64,000 nucleotides of DNA from CAVTJL01 sp963828215 (GTDB taxonomy: Bacteria > Pseudomonadota > Alphaproteobacteria > Geminicoccales > Geminicoccaceae), in assembly GCA_963828215.1 (NCBI GenBank), contig CAWHFO010000016.1:62001-126000 (forward strand), in the 5' to 3' direction. The position numbers and the translations under genes are program-made. Position 1 is the stretch's first letter. Each line of letters opens with the position of its first letter. The notes beneath the pieces are model-generated. The model did no database searches, was not told the origin of the DNA, and worked only from the letters and a program-made list of their open reading frames with translations. This document shows, one piece after another, positions 1 to 8,756 of this stretch.

Positions 1-56
1 ACGAAGACCCGAAGGCCCGGCTTGATGCCGGCGATGCGCGGCGCGCTCTCGGTCAT
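1..56 (-). CDS. 5' end of a probable short-chain dehydrogenase, cut by the window edge
   Basis: An ATG on the minus strand opens a frame that runs off the left edge after about 18 residues. The visible peptide ends in a Pro-Gly-Leu-Arg-Val-Phe stretch, which resembles the lead-in to the first Rossmann strand of SDR enzymes, but the glycine motif itself lies outside the window. It starts 23 bp after the sugar permease gene and in the same direction, so it is probably the last-seen gene of that operon and a sugar or sugar-acid dehydrogenase. The assignment rests on a few residues and is weak. Confidence 0.35.
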   Translation of the reverse strand, partial: MTESAPRIAGIKPGLRVF

Positions 57-79
57 GCAAAGGCTCCCTTGATGCTCGG

Positions 80-2150
80 TCACGCCTGCCGCTCGCGGAG
101 CGCTATCACGGCGCCCAGGACGACGAGACCGAAGACGATGGCACGCGTGGCGAAGGGCAGCGTCGTGCCGGCGAGCAGGGTCTGCAGCGCCGTCAGCAGC
201 AGCACGCCGCCGAGGATGCCCAGATAGTGGCCGCGGCCGCCGGTGATGAGGGCGCCGCCGACGACGACGACGGCGATCGAGGGCAGAAGGTACTCGTCGC
301 CCATGCCGAGGCTGGCCTGGCCGGAGAAGCCGGCGAGCAGCACGCCCACCAGCGCCGCGCAGAAGCCGCTCAGCGCATAGACGCCCAGGAGCGTCGTGCC
401 GACCCGGATGCCCGAGAGCTGCGCCACCCGGAGGCTGTTGCCGATGCCGTAGACGCGCCGGCCGAAGGGCGTGCGGCCGAGCAGCAGCACGGCCGCCGGC
501 ACGAACAGCACCATGAGCCAGACGATGGGTGTCACGTGGAGGAGGCCGCCGGTCATGAACCAGCGGAGCACAGGCGGCGCGAAGCCCGCCGGCGTGCCGC
601 CCGAGTAGACCAGCGCCGCGCCCTGCAGGATGCCGTTCATCGCCAGCGTCATGACGATCGGCGAGAGGCCGAGGAAGACGATGCCGATGCCGTTCAGAAG
701 GCCGATCGCCACGCCCGATGACCAGGACCAGCGGCAGCACATAGACAAAAGCGAAGTTCGAGCCGTTGACCAGGCCCGCCAGGAGGATGCCGCAGAAGCC
801 GATGGTCCAGGGCAGCGACAGATCGAGCCCGCCGGTGAGGATCACCGCACCCTGGCCCAGCGCCAGGATCGCCATGAAGGAGGCGAGCACGACCAGCGTG
901 TCGTAGTAGTGCCCGCTGAACAGCATGTTGCCGATCACGAGCTGGGTGGCGATCAGGACGAGGACGAAGCAGACATAGGACGGCAGCGCGAAGCGCAGCG
1001 TCTCCCGGTGCCGCGCCCAGAAGGACGGCGGTGTCGCTGCGGTAGCCGCCGGGCCGGACCCGGCGAGCCGGAGCTGGTGGCGCTGGCTCAGCGCCTGCCC
1101 GGGCAGCGTCCCGGCCCGCCAAGACTGCAGCCGCCGCCAGCCCTCGCGCAGATAGTGAAAGAGGCTCGAGCCGCGGCTGAGCGAGGCGCCAAGCACCGCC
1201 AGGATCAGGATCAGCCCCTCGACGACCGTGCTGTAGTAGGCGGAGACGTTCAGCACGAGGAGGATGTTGATGACGATCATCAGGATGTAGGCGCCGAAGA
1301 CCGAGCCCGCCGGCCCGCCGCGGCCGCCGCCGAGCCGGGTTCCGCCCACCACCACCGCGGTGAAGACCTGGAGCAGCATGGGATTGCCGACGAGCGGGTC
1401 GCCGCTGCCGGTCAGGGCGCTGATGAAGACGCCGCCCAGGCCGTAGAGCCCGCCGGCCAGCGTGTAGACGAGGAAAAGCGTGCGCGGCAGGCGCAGACCG
1501 GCCGCGGCGGCCGCGTCCGGGTCGCTGCCGGCGGCATAGACCGCCATGCCGAAGCGGCTGTTCTTCAGCAGCAGCCAGCCCAGCAGCAGCAGCACGATCA
1601 GGACGATCGGCATCGGCAGGAGGTTGGGGATCGCGTCGCCCGTGAGGATGCTGCTGAGCGAGGGCGGGATGGCGCCGCCCGGCTTTTCCATGACGAGCAG
1701 CGTCAGGCCCTGGACGATGAACATGGTCGAGAGGGTGACGACGATGGGCTGGAGCCGGACATAGGCGACGAAGAAGCCGTTGAAGGCGCCGCAGGCGGCG
1801 CCGGCGGCGATGCCGAGGAAGCTCCAGAGCAGGATCGACCCCGGCGCGTCCTGCATGTGCGAGGCCAGCACGACATTGACCAGCGAGACGACGGCGCCGG
1901 CGGAGAGATCGAAACCGCCCGTGAGGATCACGAGCGTCTCGCCCATGGCGGCGATCGCGAGGGTGGCGCCGCCGCTCGAGAGAAAGCTGACCTCGAAGTA
2001 GGAGAGGGGCCCGGCGCTGACCCAGTCGGCGACCAGGAACAGGATGACAAAGACGGCGATCGCGATCAGGAGGCCGCGGTGGCGGCCGAGCCGGAAGCGC
2101 CGGCCGGCCGGAGCCGGGCGTCCGCCGATCGCGCCGGCAGCGGCGGTCAC
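80..2150 (-). CDS. Sugar ABC transporter permease, tandem fusion of two RbsC-type domains (one frameshift)
   Basis: This is the inner-membrane channel of a ribose/galactose-type ABC importer. One frame runs from a GTG at 2150, which overlaps the ATPase stop as GTGA, through a full first permease domain ending near 1200. That domain has the VVVGGTRLGGGRGG loop typical of this family. A roughly 60-residue polar linker (about 1200-1020) follows, then a second domain with ILTGGLDLS and VVVVGGALITGGRG. No stop separates the two domains. A single extra G near 715 breaks the frame inside domain 2; read through, the product is about 689 residues, twice the usual 320-350. The two domains probably form the heteromeric channel within one chain. 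ATPase and binding protein genes lie directly upstream. Confidence 0.85.
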
Positions 2151-3674
2151 GCGGCCCGCTCCAGGACGGCCTCGCCGCCGAGGGCCGCGCGGAGGATCGC
2201 CTCCTCGCTCATGGCGCCCTGGCCGAGCTCCTCCGCGACCCGTCCGCCATAGAGGACGAGCACGCGGTCAGCGAGGTTCACGAGCTCGGGGATCTCGGTC
2301 GAATAGAACAGAACAGCGCCGCCGGCCTCGGCGTAGCGCCGCATCAGCACGTAGAGCTCATGCTTGGTGCCGACGTCGATGCCGCGGGTCGGATCGTAGA
2401 GCAGCAGGATGCGGCTTTCGGCCAGCAGCCATTTGGCGATCACGATCTTCTGCTGGTTGCCGCCGGAGAACGCCCCGACGCTGCGTCCAGAGCGCCCGGC
2501 GGTCGACCTGGACGAGGTCGAGCACCCGGCTCACCGCCAGGGCCTCGGCCGCGGTGTCGATCAGGACGCCGCTGCGGAAGCGGTCGATGACCGGCATGGA
2601 GACGTTGTGCTGGCCGCGCAGCTTGAGGAAGAGCGCCTCGGTCTTGCGATCCTCCGGCACGAGGCTGATGCCGATCTCGGCCCGGATGGCGTCCTGCGGC
2701 GTGATGAGCTGACCGGCTTGCCGTCGACCTCCGTCCGGCCGCGGTCGAGCTCCATCATGCCGAAGCAGGCGAGGAACAGCTCGAGCTGGCCCATGCCCTG
2801 CAGGCCGGCCACGCCCAGGATCTCGCCGGCATGGAGGGTGAAGCTCGCCTCCTCGAGGCGCCCCGCCCCGAGGCCGACACCGCGGAGGACGGCCGGCCCA
2901 GGCACGGCCGAGGCCGGCCGCGGCGGAAAGGTCTGGTCGAGCGAGCGGCCGATGATCATGCGGATCACCTCGTCGTCGTCGACCTCGACGACCCGGCGGC
3001 TGGCGATGTCGCGGCCGTTGCGCAGCACCGTCAGCGTGTCGCAGAACCGGCGCACCTCGGGCAGCCGGTGCGAGATGAAGAGGAGCGTGACACCTTCCGC
3101 CTTGAGCCGCGCGATGACGGCGCCCAGCCAGTCGATGTCACGGCCCGACAGGCTCGAGGTCGGCTCGTCGAGCAGCAGGATGCGCGGCTTGCTGAAGACG
3201 GCCCGCGCGATTTCGATCTTCTGCTTGATGGCGAGATCGAGGGCGCCGACCTCGTCGAAGAGGTCGATATGGTCGAGATCGAGCGCTGCGAAATGCTCGC
3301 GAACCTCGGCCTCGGCCTGGCGCCGGCGGACGAGGCCCAGGGCGTTGGTCGGCGGGTAGGGGAGAAGCATGTTGTCCAGGACCGTGAGGTCCCGGACCAG
3401 CGTCATCTCCTGGAAGGCCGTCTGGATGCCGAGCCCGTGCGCGACGCGCGGGCTCGTGAGCCGCACCGGCCGGCCCTCGATGCCGATGGTGCCCGCGTCG
3501 GGCAGGATCAGCCCCGACAGCAGCTTGACCATCGTCGATTTGCCGGCGCCGTTCTCGCCCAGAAGCGCGTGGACATTGCCGGCCGGCGACGCTGAACGAG
3601 ACCTCGTCGGCGGCGACGGTGGCGCCGAACACCTTCCTGATACCTTCGACGGTGATGGCGGGAAGTGCCGTCAT
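2147..3674 (-). CDS. Sugar ABC transporter ATPase, RbsA/MglA type with two ABC domains (three frameshifts)
   Basis: This is the cytoplasmic ATPase that powers the fused permease next door. The start is ATG at 3674, 58 bp after the binding-protein stop. Domain 1 shows GENGAGKST, a Q-loop region with FQEMTLV, and LLLDEPTSSL. Domain 2 has the family's degenerate motifs and ends with RILLLYDPTRGIDVGT. Extra or missing bases near 3590 (+1), 2712 (-1) and 2485 (+1) split it. Spliced length is about 508 residues, normal for double-ABC sugar ATPases. The last codons overlap the permease start (GTGA), which implies translational coupling. Codon use matches neighbouring genes, so the shifts look like sequence errors rather than decay. 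Confidence 0.88.
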
Positions 3675-3690
3675 GCCCGAACGCCCAAGC

Positions 3691-3721
3691 GCGCCGCGGC
3701 CGCGCAGGCCGACCGCGGCGC
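3691..3721 (-). other. Hairpin between sugar binding protein and ATPase genes
   Basis: A perfect 9-bp inverted repeat (GCGCCGCGG at 3691-3699 and its complement at 3713-3721, 13-base loop) lies in the gap directly after the binding-protein stop. There is no T-run, so a simple terminator is unlikely. A stem at this place in ABC operons often protects the upstream message and raises binding-protein yield over ATPase and permease. That role is inferred. Confidence 0.5.
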
Positions 3722-3732
3722 CGTCCCTGGGG

Positions 3733-4855
3733 TCAATCCTCGGGCTGGCCGACGAGGGCGGCCTGCAGGCCGACCTCCGGCGTATCGGGCGAATAGATCG
3801 AGGCGAACCAGCCCGGGTTGGAGATGATCTGCGGCTGGAACACGTTGCAGCCCGCCGCCATCTCCTTCCAGGTGCCTTCCTGGCAGAGCTTGATCTGGTC
3901 GTTGGTGTAGAGCGGCAGCGGCAGGGTCGCGAGCTTCGGCACGTCCTTGCCGTCGAGCTTCGCGACCGCGTTCTTGAGCGCCAGCGCGCCCGAATAGGGC
4001 GGCGAGGCGTAGGAGATGCTGGGATAGCCCATCGGGCGATAGGTGCCGTTGGCGCCCTCGATGCCCTGCGGTCCCGATCGGCAGCATCTGGATGCGGTGG
4101 CCGTTGGAGCCTTCGCCGGCGCAGGGCTTCTTGTCCTTGTCGGCGATGCCGGCCTCGTCCTGCATCGAGGCCGCCGTGTAGCAGCCGGCCTGCATCCAGA
4201 GGCCGTCGATCTCGGTCCAGGGATGGGTGGCGACGATCTTCGAGAGCTCGGTGCGGGCCACCGCCTGGCTCCACATGCCGTTGGCCTCGGCGATCGATCG
4301 TGGATGCCGGGATACTTGGCGAAGACGTCCTTGGCCGCCTTGGTGCGCAGCGTGTCGACCGAGGTGCCGGGAACGCCGGTGATGACGACGATATTGCCCT
4401 TGCCGCTGAGCTTGTCGACCAGCCACTCGGCCGGCTTGCCGCCCGCCTCGTCCTGGTCGATCGTCGTGTTGTAGGCGCAGGGCTCGGTGATCATCGAATC
4501 GTAGGCGAAGATCAGGACGCCCTTGTTGCAGGCGTTCTTGACCACCTGATTGAGCGCCGTGGGCGAGATCGGGTAGACGATGATCGCCTTGGCGCCGGCC
4601 TGGACCATGGCGTTGATCTGCTGGATCTGGCGCTGGGCATTGGGCCCGGCGACCTGGACCTCGAGATCGACCTTGTCCTTCATGCTCCTTGCTGGCCGCC
4701 ATGGCCTTGACCATGTTGGCGGCCTCGGCCTGCCAGTCGTTGCCGATGTAGCTCATCGACAGATAGATTTTGTATTTCTCGGCGGCCGCCGGATCGGCAG
4801 CTCCGGCGACGAGGCCCAGGGCTGCGAGCCCGGCCACAAGCGTTGGCGCACGCAT
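3733..4855 (-). CDS. Periplasmic sugar-binding protein, RbsB-like (three frameshifts)
   Basis: It captures the substrate in the periplasm for the fused permease/ATPase system. A Sec-type signal peptide (hydrophobic LVAGLAALGLVAGA, cleavage near AAA) is followed by the periplasmic-binding type 1 fold: YIGNDWQAEA, then the QQINAMVQAGAKAIIVYP helix-strand and the hinge motif NIVVITGVPGTS. Shifts occur near 4682, 4295 and 4075; joined, it has about 373 residues. Several cysteines (NACNKG, EPCAY, KPCAGEG, AGCNVF, LCQEG) could form disulfides, more than most RbsB proteins carry. It is the first gene of the operon and diverges from a GntR regulator. The sugar itself cannot be read from sequence. Confidence 0.87.
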
Positions 4856-4948
4856 CGGTTCTTTCCTCCCCTTCGTCCTGGCTCTTCCCTGCCTTCCGGC
4901 TCATTGCCTTGCCCGGCGAGGCGGGCGGCGATTGACGCCGGCGGACTT

Positions 4949-4970
4949 TTGATCACAGATCACAGATCAA
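4949..4970. promoter_or_regulatory. Inverted repeat, candidate operator between sugar ABC operon and gntR
   Basis: TTGATC at 4949-4954 and GATCAA at 4965-4970 form a perfect dyad with a 10-base spacer. The interior carries a GATCACA direct repeat, so three GATCA units lie 7 bp apart. It sits 94 bp before the binding-protein ATG and 79 bp before the gntR ATG in the divergent intergenic region, where an FCD-type GntR regulator would bind. The regulator-site pairing is inferred from position. Confidence 0.5.
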
Positions 4971-5048
4971 CGGGGCGTGCAACCGCCAACCGACAGACGA
5001 CGCGAGCCCGGGCGGCAGGATGCCGCCGGGCCGGCTCGGCCGGGAGCC

Positions 5049-5733
5049 ATGGAACTCGCAAGAGCCGAAAAAAAGCTGCCCTTCCGGCCGATCGCCCGGG
5101 AGACCGTGCACGACCGGGTCTATGAGGGCCTGAAGGAGATGATCCTCGACGGCGAGATCGAGCCCGGCCAGACCGTGACGATCCAGAGCCTGGCCCAGGC
5201 CTTCGACGTCAGCGCCATGCCGGTGCGCGAGGCCCTGCGCCGTCTCACCGCGGAGAAGGCGCTGACCGTCATCGCCGGCCGCTCGGTGGGCATTCCTGCC
5301 CTGAGCGGCGAGCGCCTGGCCGATCTCACGCGGGTGCGGCGCGAGGTCGAGGGCCTGGCGGCCGAATGGGCGGCAACGCGCCTGTCCGAGGCGGGTCTGG
5401 CCCGGCTCGACGCTCTCGTGGAGCAGATGACGGAGGCGGCGGCCGCCAAGGACAGAAAATCCTTCGTGCCCGCCAACCGCGAGTTCCATTTTACGGTCTA
5501 TGGCGCCGCCGGCTCCCCGACGCTGCTCGGGGTCATCGAAGTCCCTGTGGTTGCAGGTCGGCCCCTATTTCGACCTGCTGCGCGCCTCGGACAACTGGCG
5601 CACGGCCAACATCCAGCACCGGGCGATGCTCGAGGCCCTGGCCAGCCGCGACCCGGCCGGCGCCCGAGCCGCCCTCGATGCCGACATAGCGGCCGCGGCC
5701 ACGATCCTTCTCCGGTTGCTGGACGGGGGCTAG
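5049..5733 (+). CDS. GntR family regulator, FCD (FadR) subfamily (one frameshift)
   Basis: This is a cytoplasmic transcription factor, probably repressing the divergent sugar ABC operon and itself. Residues 15-75 form the winged helix-turn-helix, with VYEGLKEMILDGEI and the recognition segment VSAMPVREALRRL. The C-terminal FCD ligand domain has the metal-site pattern FHFTVY and IQHRAMLEAL. An extra A near 5545 splits the frame; corrected length is about 227 residues, normal for the family. ATG 5049 is preferred over in-frame codons upstream because the GntR domain begins right after it. The downstream dehydratase gene starts 62 bp later and may be cotranscribed, so the effector is likely a sugar acid. 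Confidence 0.88.
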
Positions 5734-5795
5734 GGTCCGGGCGGCGGCACCCGTTGCTTCGCCGCCAGCCTGTCGACGATCGGGGAGGACATCGG

Positions 5796-6977
5796 ATGAC
5801 ACGGATCACCAGGGTCGAGCTCAGCCTCTTCGGCTTCGAGGTGGCGGGGCTCGGGCTGCCGGCGCACGGCGCGGCCGGCGTGGGCAACCTCGTGGCCCGC
5901 AGGGGGGCGAGCATGCCCTGCCAGCGCTGGGCCGTGCGGCTCCAGACCGACGACGGGGCGGAGGGCGCCTACGTCACCCACTGGGTCGGCACGCCCTCCT
6001 CCTTCGCCCAGGCGCGGATGCTGGCGCCGCACCTCGTCGGCCGCGACCCCGACGCGCGCGAGCAGATCTGGGACGACCTCAAGCGCGAGGTCAGGGCCTA
6101 CGACCATATGGGCCACGGGGCCCTCGACATCGCCCTCTGGGACCTCGCCGGCAGGCGCCGCGGCGTCTCGGTGGCCCGCCTGCTGGGCGGCTTCCGCGAG
6201 CGCCTGCCGGCCTATGCCAGCACCTATCACGGCCAGGACGAGCCGGGCGGCCTCGACACGCCCGAGGCCTTTTCGGCCTATGCCCTGGCCTGCCAGGAGC
6301 GGGGCTTCCGCGGCTTCAAGATCCATGGCTGGCACGACGGGAACGTCGCCCGCGAGGTCCGGAACGTGCTGGGCGTGCGCAAGGCGGTGGGCGAAGGCTG
6401 GCGGCTGATGATCGACCCGGCCTGCCAGCTCCGCACCTGGATGGACGCGCTCGAGGTCGGGCGCGCCTGCGACGAGGCCGGCTTCTTCTGGTACGAGGAC
6501 CCCTACCGCGACTCCGGCATCGCCCCCGAGGGCCACAAGCGGCTGCGCGAGCGCCTAAGAACGCCGCTGCTGGTCTGCGAGCACGTCCGCGGCATCGAGC
6601 TCAAGACGGCCTTCCTGCTCGCCGGCGGCGGCGACATGCTGCACGTCGATCCCGAGTACGACATGGGCATCACCGGGGCCATGAAGCTCGCCCATGTCGC
6701 GGAGGCGCTCGGCCTCGACATCCAGTACCACGCCTGCGGCCCGGCCCACCGCGCCTGCATGGCGGCGACCCGCAACACCCACCTCTACGAGATGGCGCTG
6801 GTCGGGCCGGGCATGCCGAACGCCGTCCCGCCGGTCTATACCTGCGGCTATTCCGACCAGCCCGAGGATCTGGGCGCCGACGGCTGCGTCCCGGTCCCCG
6901 ACGGCCCCGGCCTCGGCGTCACCTACGACTGGGACTTCGTCGAGCGGACGCGGCTGGAGCACCACGTCTTCGACTGA
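5796..6977 (+). CDS. Enolase-superfamily (mandelate racemase/muconate lactonizing type) sugar-acid dehydratase
   Basis: An intact 393-residue protein with an enolase N-terminal capping domain and a TIM barrel. Likely metal ligands are the Asp in MIDPA, the Glu in WYEDP and the Glu in CEHVRG. The second barrel strand carries a lysine in FKIHGWHDG. Family members abstract a proton alpha to a carboxylate, most often dehydrating or racemising sugar acids. Its place between a GntR regulator and a sugar importer fits a sugar-acid dehydratase. ATG 5796 follows GGGGAGG at a suitable distance. The exact substrate is unknown; the KxH-type lysine motif differs from the classical KxK of mandelate racemase. 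Confidence 0.82.
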   Translation: MTRITRVELSLFGFEVAGLGLPAHGAAGVGNLVARRGASMPCQRWAVRLQTDDGAEGAYVTHWVGTPSSFAQARMLAPHLVGRDPDAREQIWDDLKREVRAYDHMGHGALDIALWDLAGRRRGVSVARLLGGFRERLPAYASTYHGQDEPGGLDTPEAFSAYALACQERGFRGFKIHGWHDGNVAREVRNVLGVRKAVGEGWRLMIDPACQLRTWMDALEVGRACDEAGFFWYEDPYRDSGIAPEGHKRLRERLRTPLLVCEHVRGIELKTAFLLAGGGDMLHVDPEYDMGITGAMKLAHVAEALGLDIQYHACGPAHRACMAATRNTHLYEMALVGPGMPNAVPPVYTCGYSDQPEDLGADGCVPVPDGPGLGVTYDWDFVERTRLEHHVFD

Positions 6978-7076
6978 GCGGCGCTGCGGCCGGCCGGCTG
7001 TCTCCGGCTTGTCAAGCAGCGGTCATGGTCGTTGTCATGCTGGAGGCAACGAGGACGGCAGGACGCGGAGGTCGCG

Positions 7077-7999
7077 ATGGGCACGGATTCGCAGGGGCCG
7101 AAGGAGCAGAGCTGGGTCGAGGCCGAGCTCGCCGACTCCTTCGACGAAGAGCTCGAGATGGAGATCGACGACGAGCGCGTCCTGCGCGAGCTGGGTCAGA
7201 TCTCCGCCCTCAGGCACAAGACCACGGTCGACCGCCGCACCTATTTCCACGAGCTGTTCCGCCTGCAGGCCGAGCTGGTCAAGCTGCAGGACTGGGTCGT
7301 CCATCACCGGCTACAAGCTGGTCGTGATCTTCGAGGGGCGCGACTCGGCGGGCAAGGGCGGCGTCATCAAGCGGATGTCGCAGCGCCTCAACCCGCGCGT
7401 CTGCCGCGTCGTCGCCCTGCCGGCGCCGAGCGAGCGCGAGCGGACGCAGTGGTACTTCCAGCGCTACGTGCCGCATCTGCCGGCCGGCGGCGAGATCGTG
7501 CTGTTCGACCGCTCCTGGTACAACCGCTCCGGCGTCGAGCGCGTCATGGGCTTCGCCACGCCCGAGCAGGTCGAGCAGTTCTTCCGCGACGTGCCCGAGT
7601 TCGAGCGCATGCTCGTCCGCTCCGGCATCAAGCTCATCAAGTACTGGTTCTCGATCACCGACCAGGAGCAGCAGCTCCGCTTCCTGATGCGCATCCACGA
7701 TCCGATGAAGCAGTGGAAGCTGAGCCCCATGGACCTGCAGTCGCGCGTGCGCTGGGAGGACTACACCAAGGCCAAGGAAGAGACGTTCGAGCGCACCAAC
7801 ATCCCCGAGGCGCCCTGGTGGATCGTCGAGGGCAACGACAAGAAGCGCGCGCGGCTCAACTGCATCCAGCACCTGCTGCGGCCAGGTGCCCTACGAGGAG
7901 GTCCCGCACGAGCACATCACGCTGCCCGACCGCGTCTTCAACCCCGACTACGAGCGCAAGGTCCTGCCCGACGAGCTCTACGTTCCCCAGGTCTATTGA
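7077..7999 (+). CDS. ppk2: Polyphosphate kinase 2 (two frameshifts)
   Basis: It transfers phosphate between polyphosphate and nucleoside diphosphates (usually making GTP or ATP) in the cytoplasm. Hallmarks are the Walker A GRDSAGKGG, the lid region PSERERTQWYFQRY, and DRSWYNR (Walker B). Late motifs are KYWFSI and the Trp-rich APWWIVEGNDKKRARLN. The acidic N-terminus (DSFDEELEMEIDDE) is usual for one-domain PPK2. Single extra bases near 7307 and 7883 break it; joined length is about 306 residues, as expected for a class I enzyme. ATG 7077 follows a GGAGG-like stretch. It has no operon partner here and starts 99 bp after the dehydratase. Confidence 0.9.
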
Positions 8000-8756
8000 A
8001 GCATGTCGACCGAGAGCTGCTCGAGCGCATCCAGAAGGCGAGGTCGGGGCTCAGAATGCGGCTGTCGATGGCTCGACGGGCTGGTTGGGGCGCTTGGAGG
8101 CTCGCCTCCTGCGTTGAGCCCACGCCTGACCGCCGCCGCGGCGCCGGCAGCCTGGGAATCCCCGTCTGGACAAGCGACACGTCCTCATCGTAGCGTTCGT
8201 ATCTCTCTTGGTTGTTTGGGAGGGTGCTCTGAGCGCGGCAAGCTTGGGGGCCAAGTTGAACGCCCTGTCCTCGCGCAGCCGCAGGGAGGACGCAACCTCG
8301 GCGGTGCCAGCTCCGCCGCAGGCGACGCCGGCCCGCGCCAGCGACCGTGACTTCAAGTGAGCGGGCGGAGCCGAGACCCGATCCGCGCTCCCGCGCGCCG
8401 ATCTCGTGCCGCATGGGTTCGGCGGGTCTGACCGTCGCCGCGCGGTCACGCTCCCGCCATAGCTGTCGAGCAGAGCGGACCGGTGGGATGCCATGAGCCT
8501 GATAGAGGTGGCAAATCGGTTCGCCATCCTCATGACGCGGCTCGGCGCGCTGTCCGGAGGTGGAGCGAGGCTTCGCAGACTTGCCGAGCGCGGCGCAATG
8601 AAGCAACATCGTCACCGGGATGCTGACCGCCCGAGGAATCCCGGTCTGAAGCTCCGGCCTGGACGCCGCTTAGCCCCGCGACGCCAATGCCGAGAAGTAG
8701 AGAACGCAGAATCCTGACTGGAGGCGGCACATTGACGAATTGCAGAAGGCGGCAAC
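8000..8756. other. 757-bp non-coding stretch before the DUF262 gene
   Basis: No gene, tRNA or clear inverted repeats were recognised. Open frames exist on both strands, but their translations are rich in Arg and Ser, lack family motifs and show no third-position GC bias. Base composition is more even than the GC-rich neighbours and matches the following nuclease gene, so the stretch probably arrived with it or is decayed DNA at the left edge of that island. Confidence 0.5.

Noticed and set aside
630..2252. Long plus-strand open frame opposite the fused permease
   Set aside because: Rich in Asp, Arg, Gln and Glu with no family motifs; it is the mirror of a high-GC transporter gene whose own frame has clear membrane segments and motifs.
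8051..8533. 160-residue minus-strand frame in the 8.0-8.7 kb gap
   Set aside because: No ribosome site, no motif, Arg/Ser-rich translation, and an overlapping frame of similar length in another phase.
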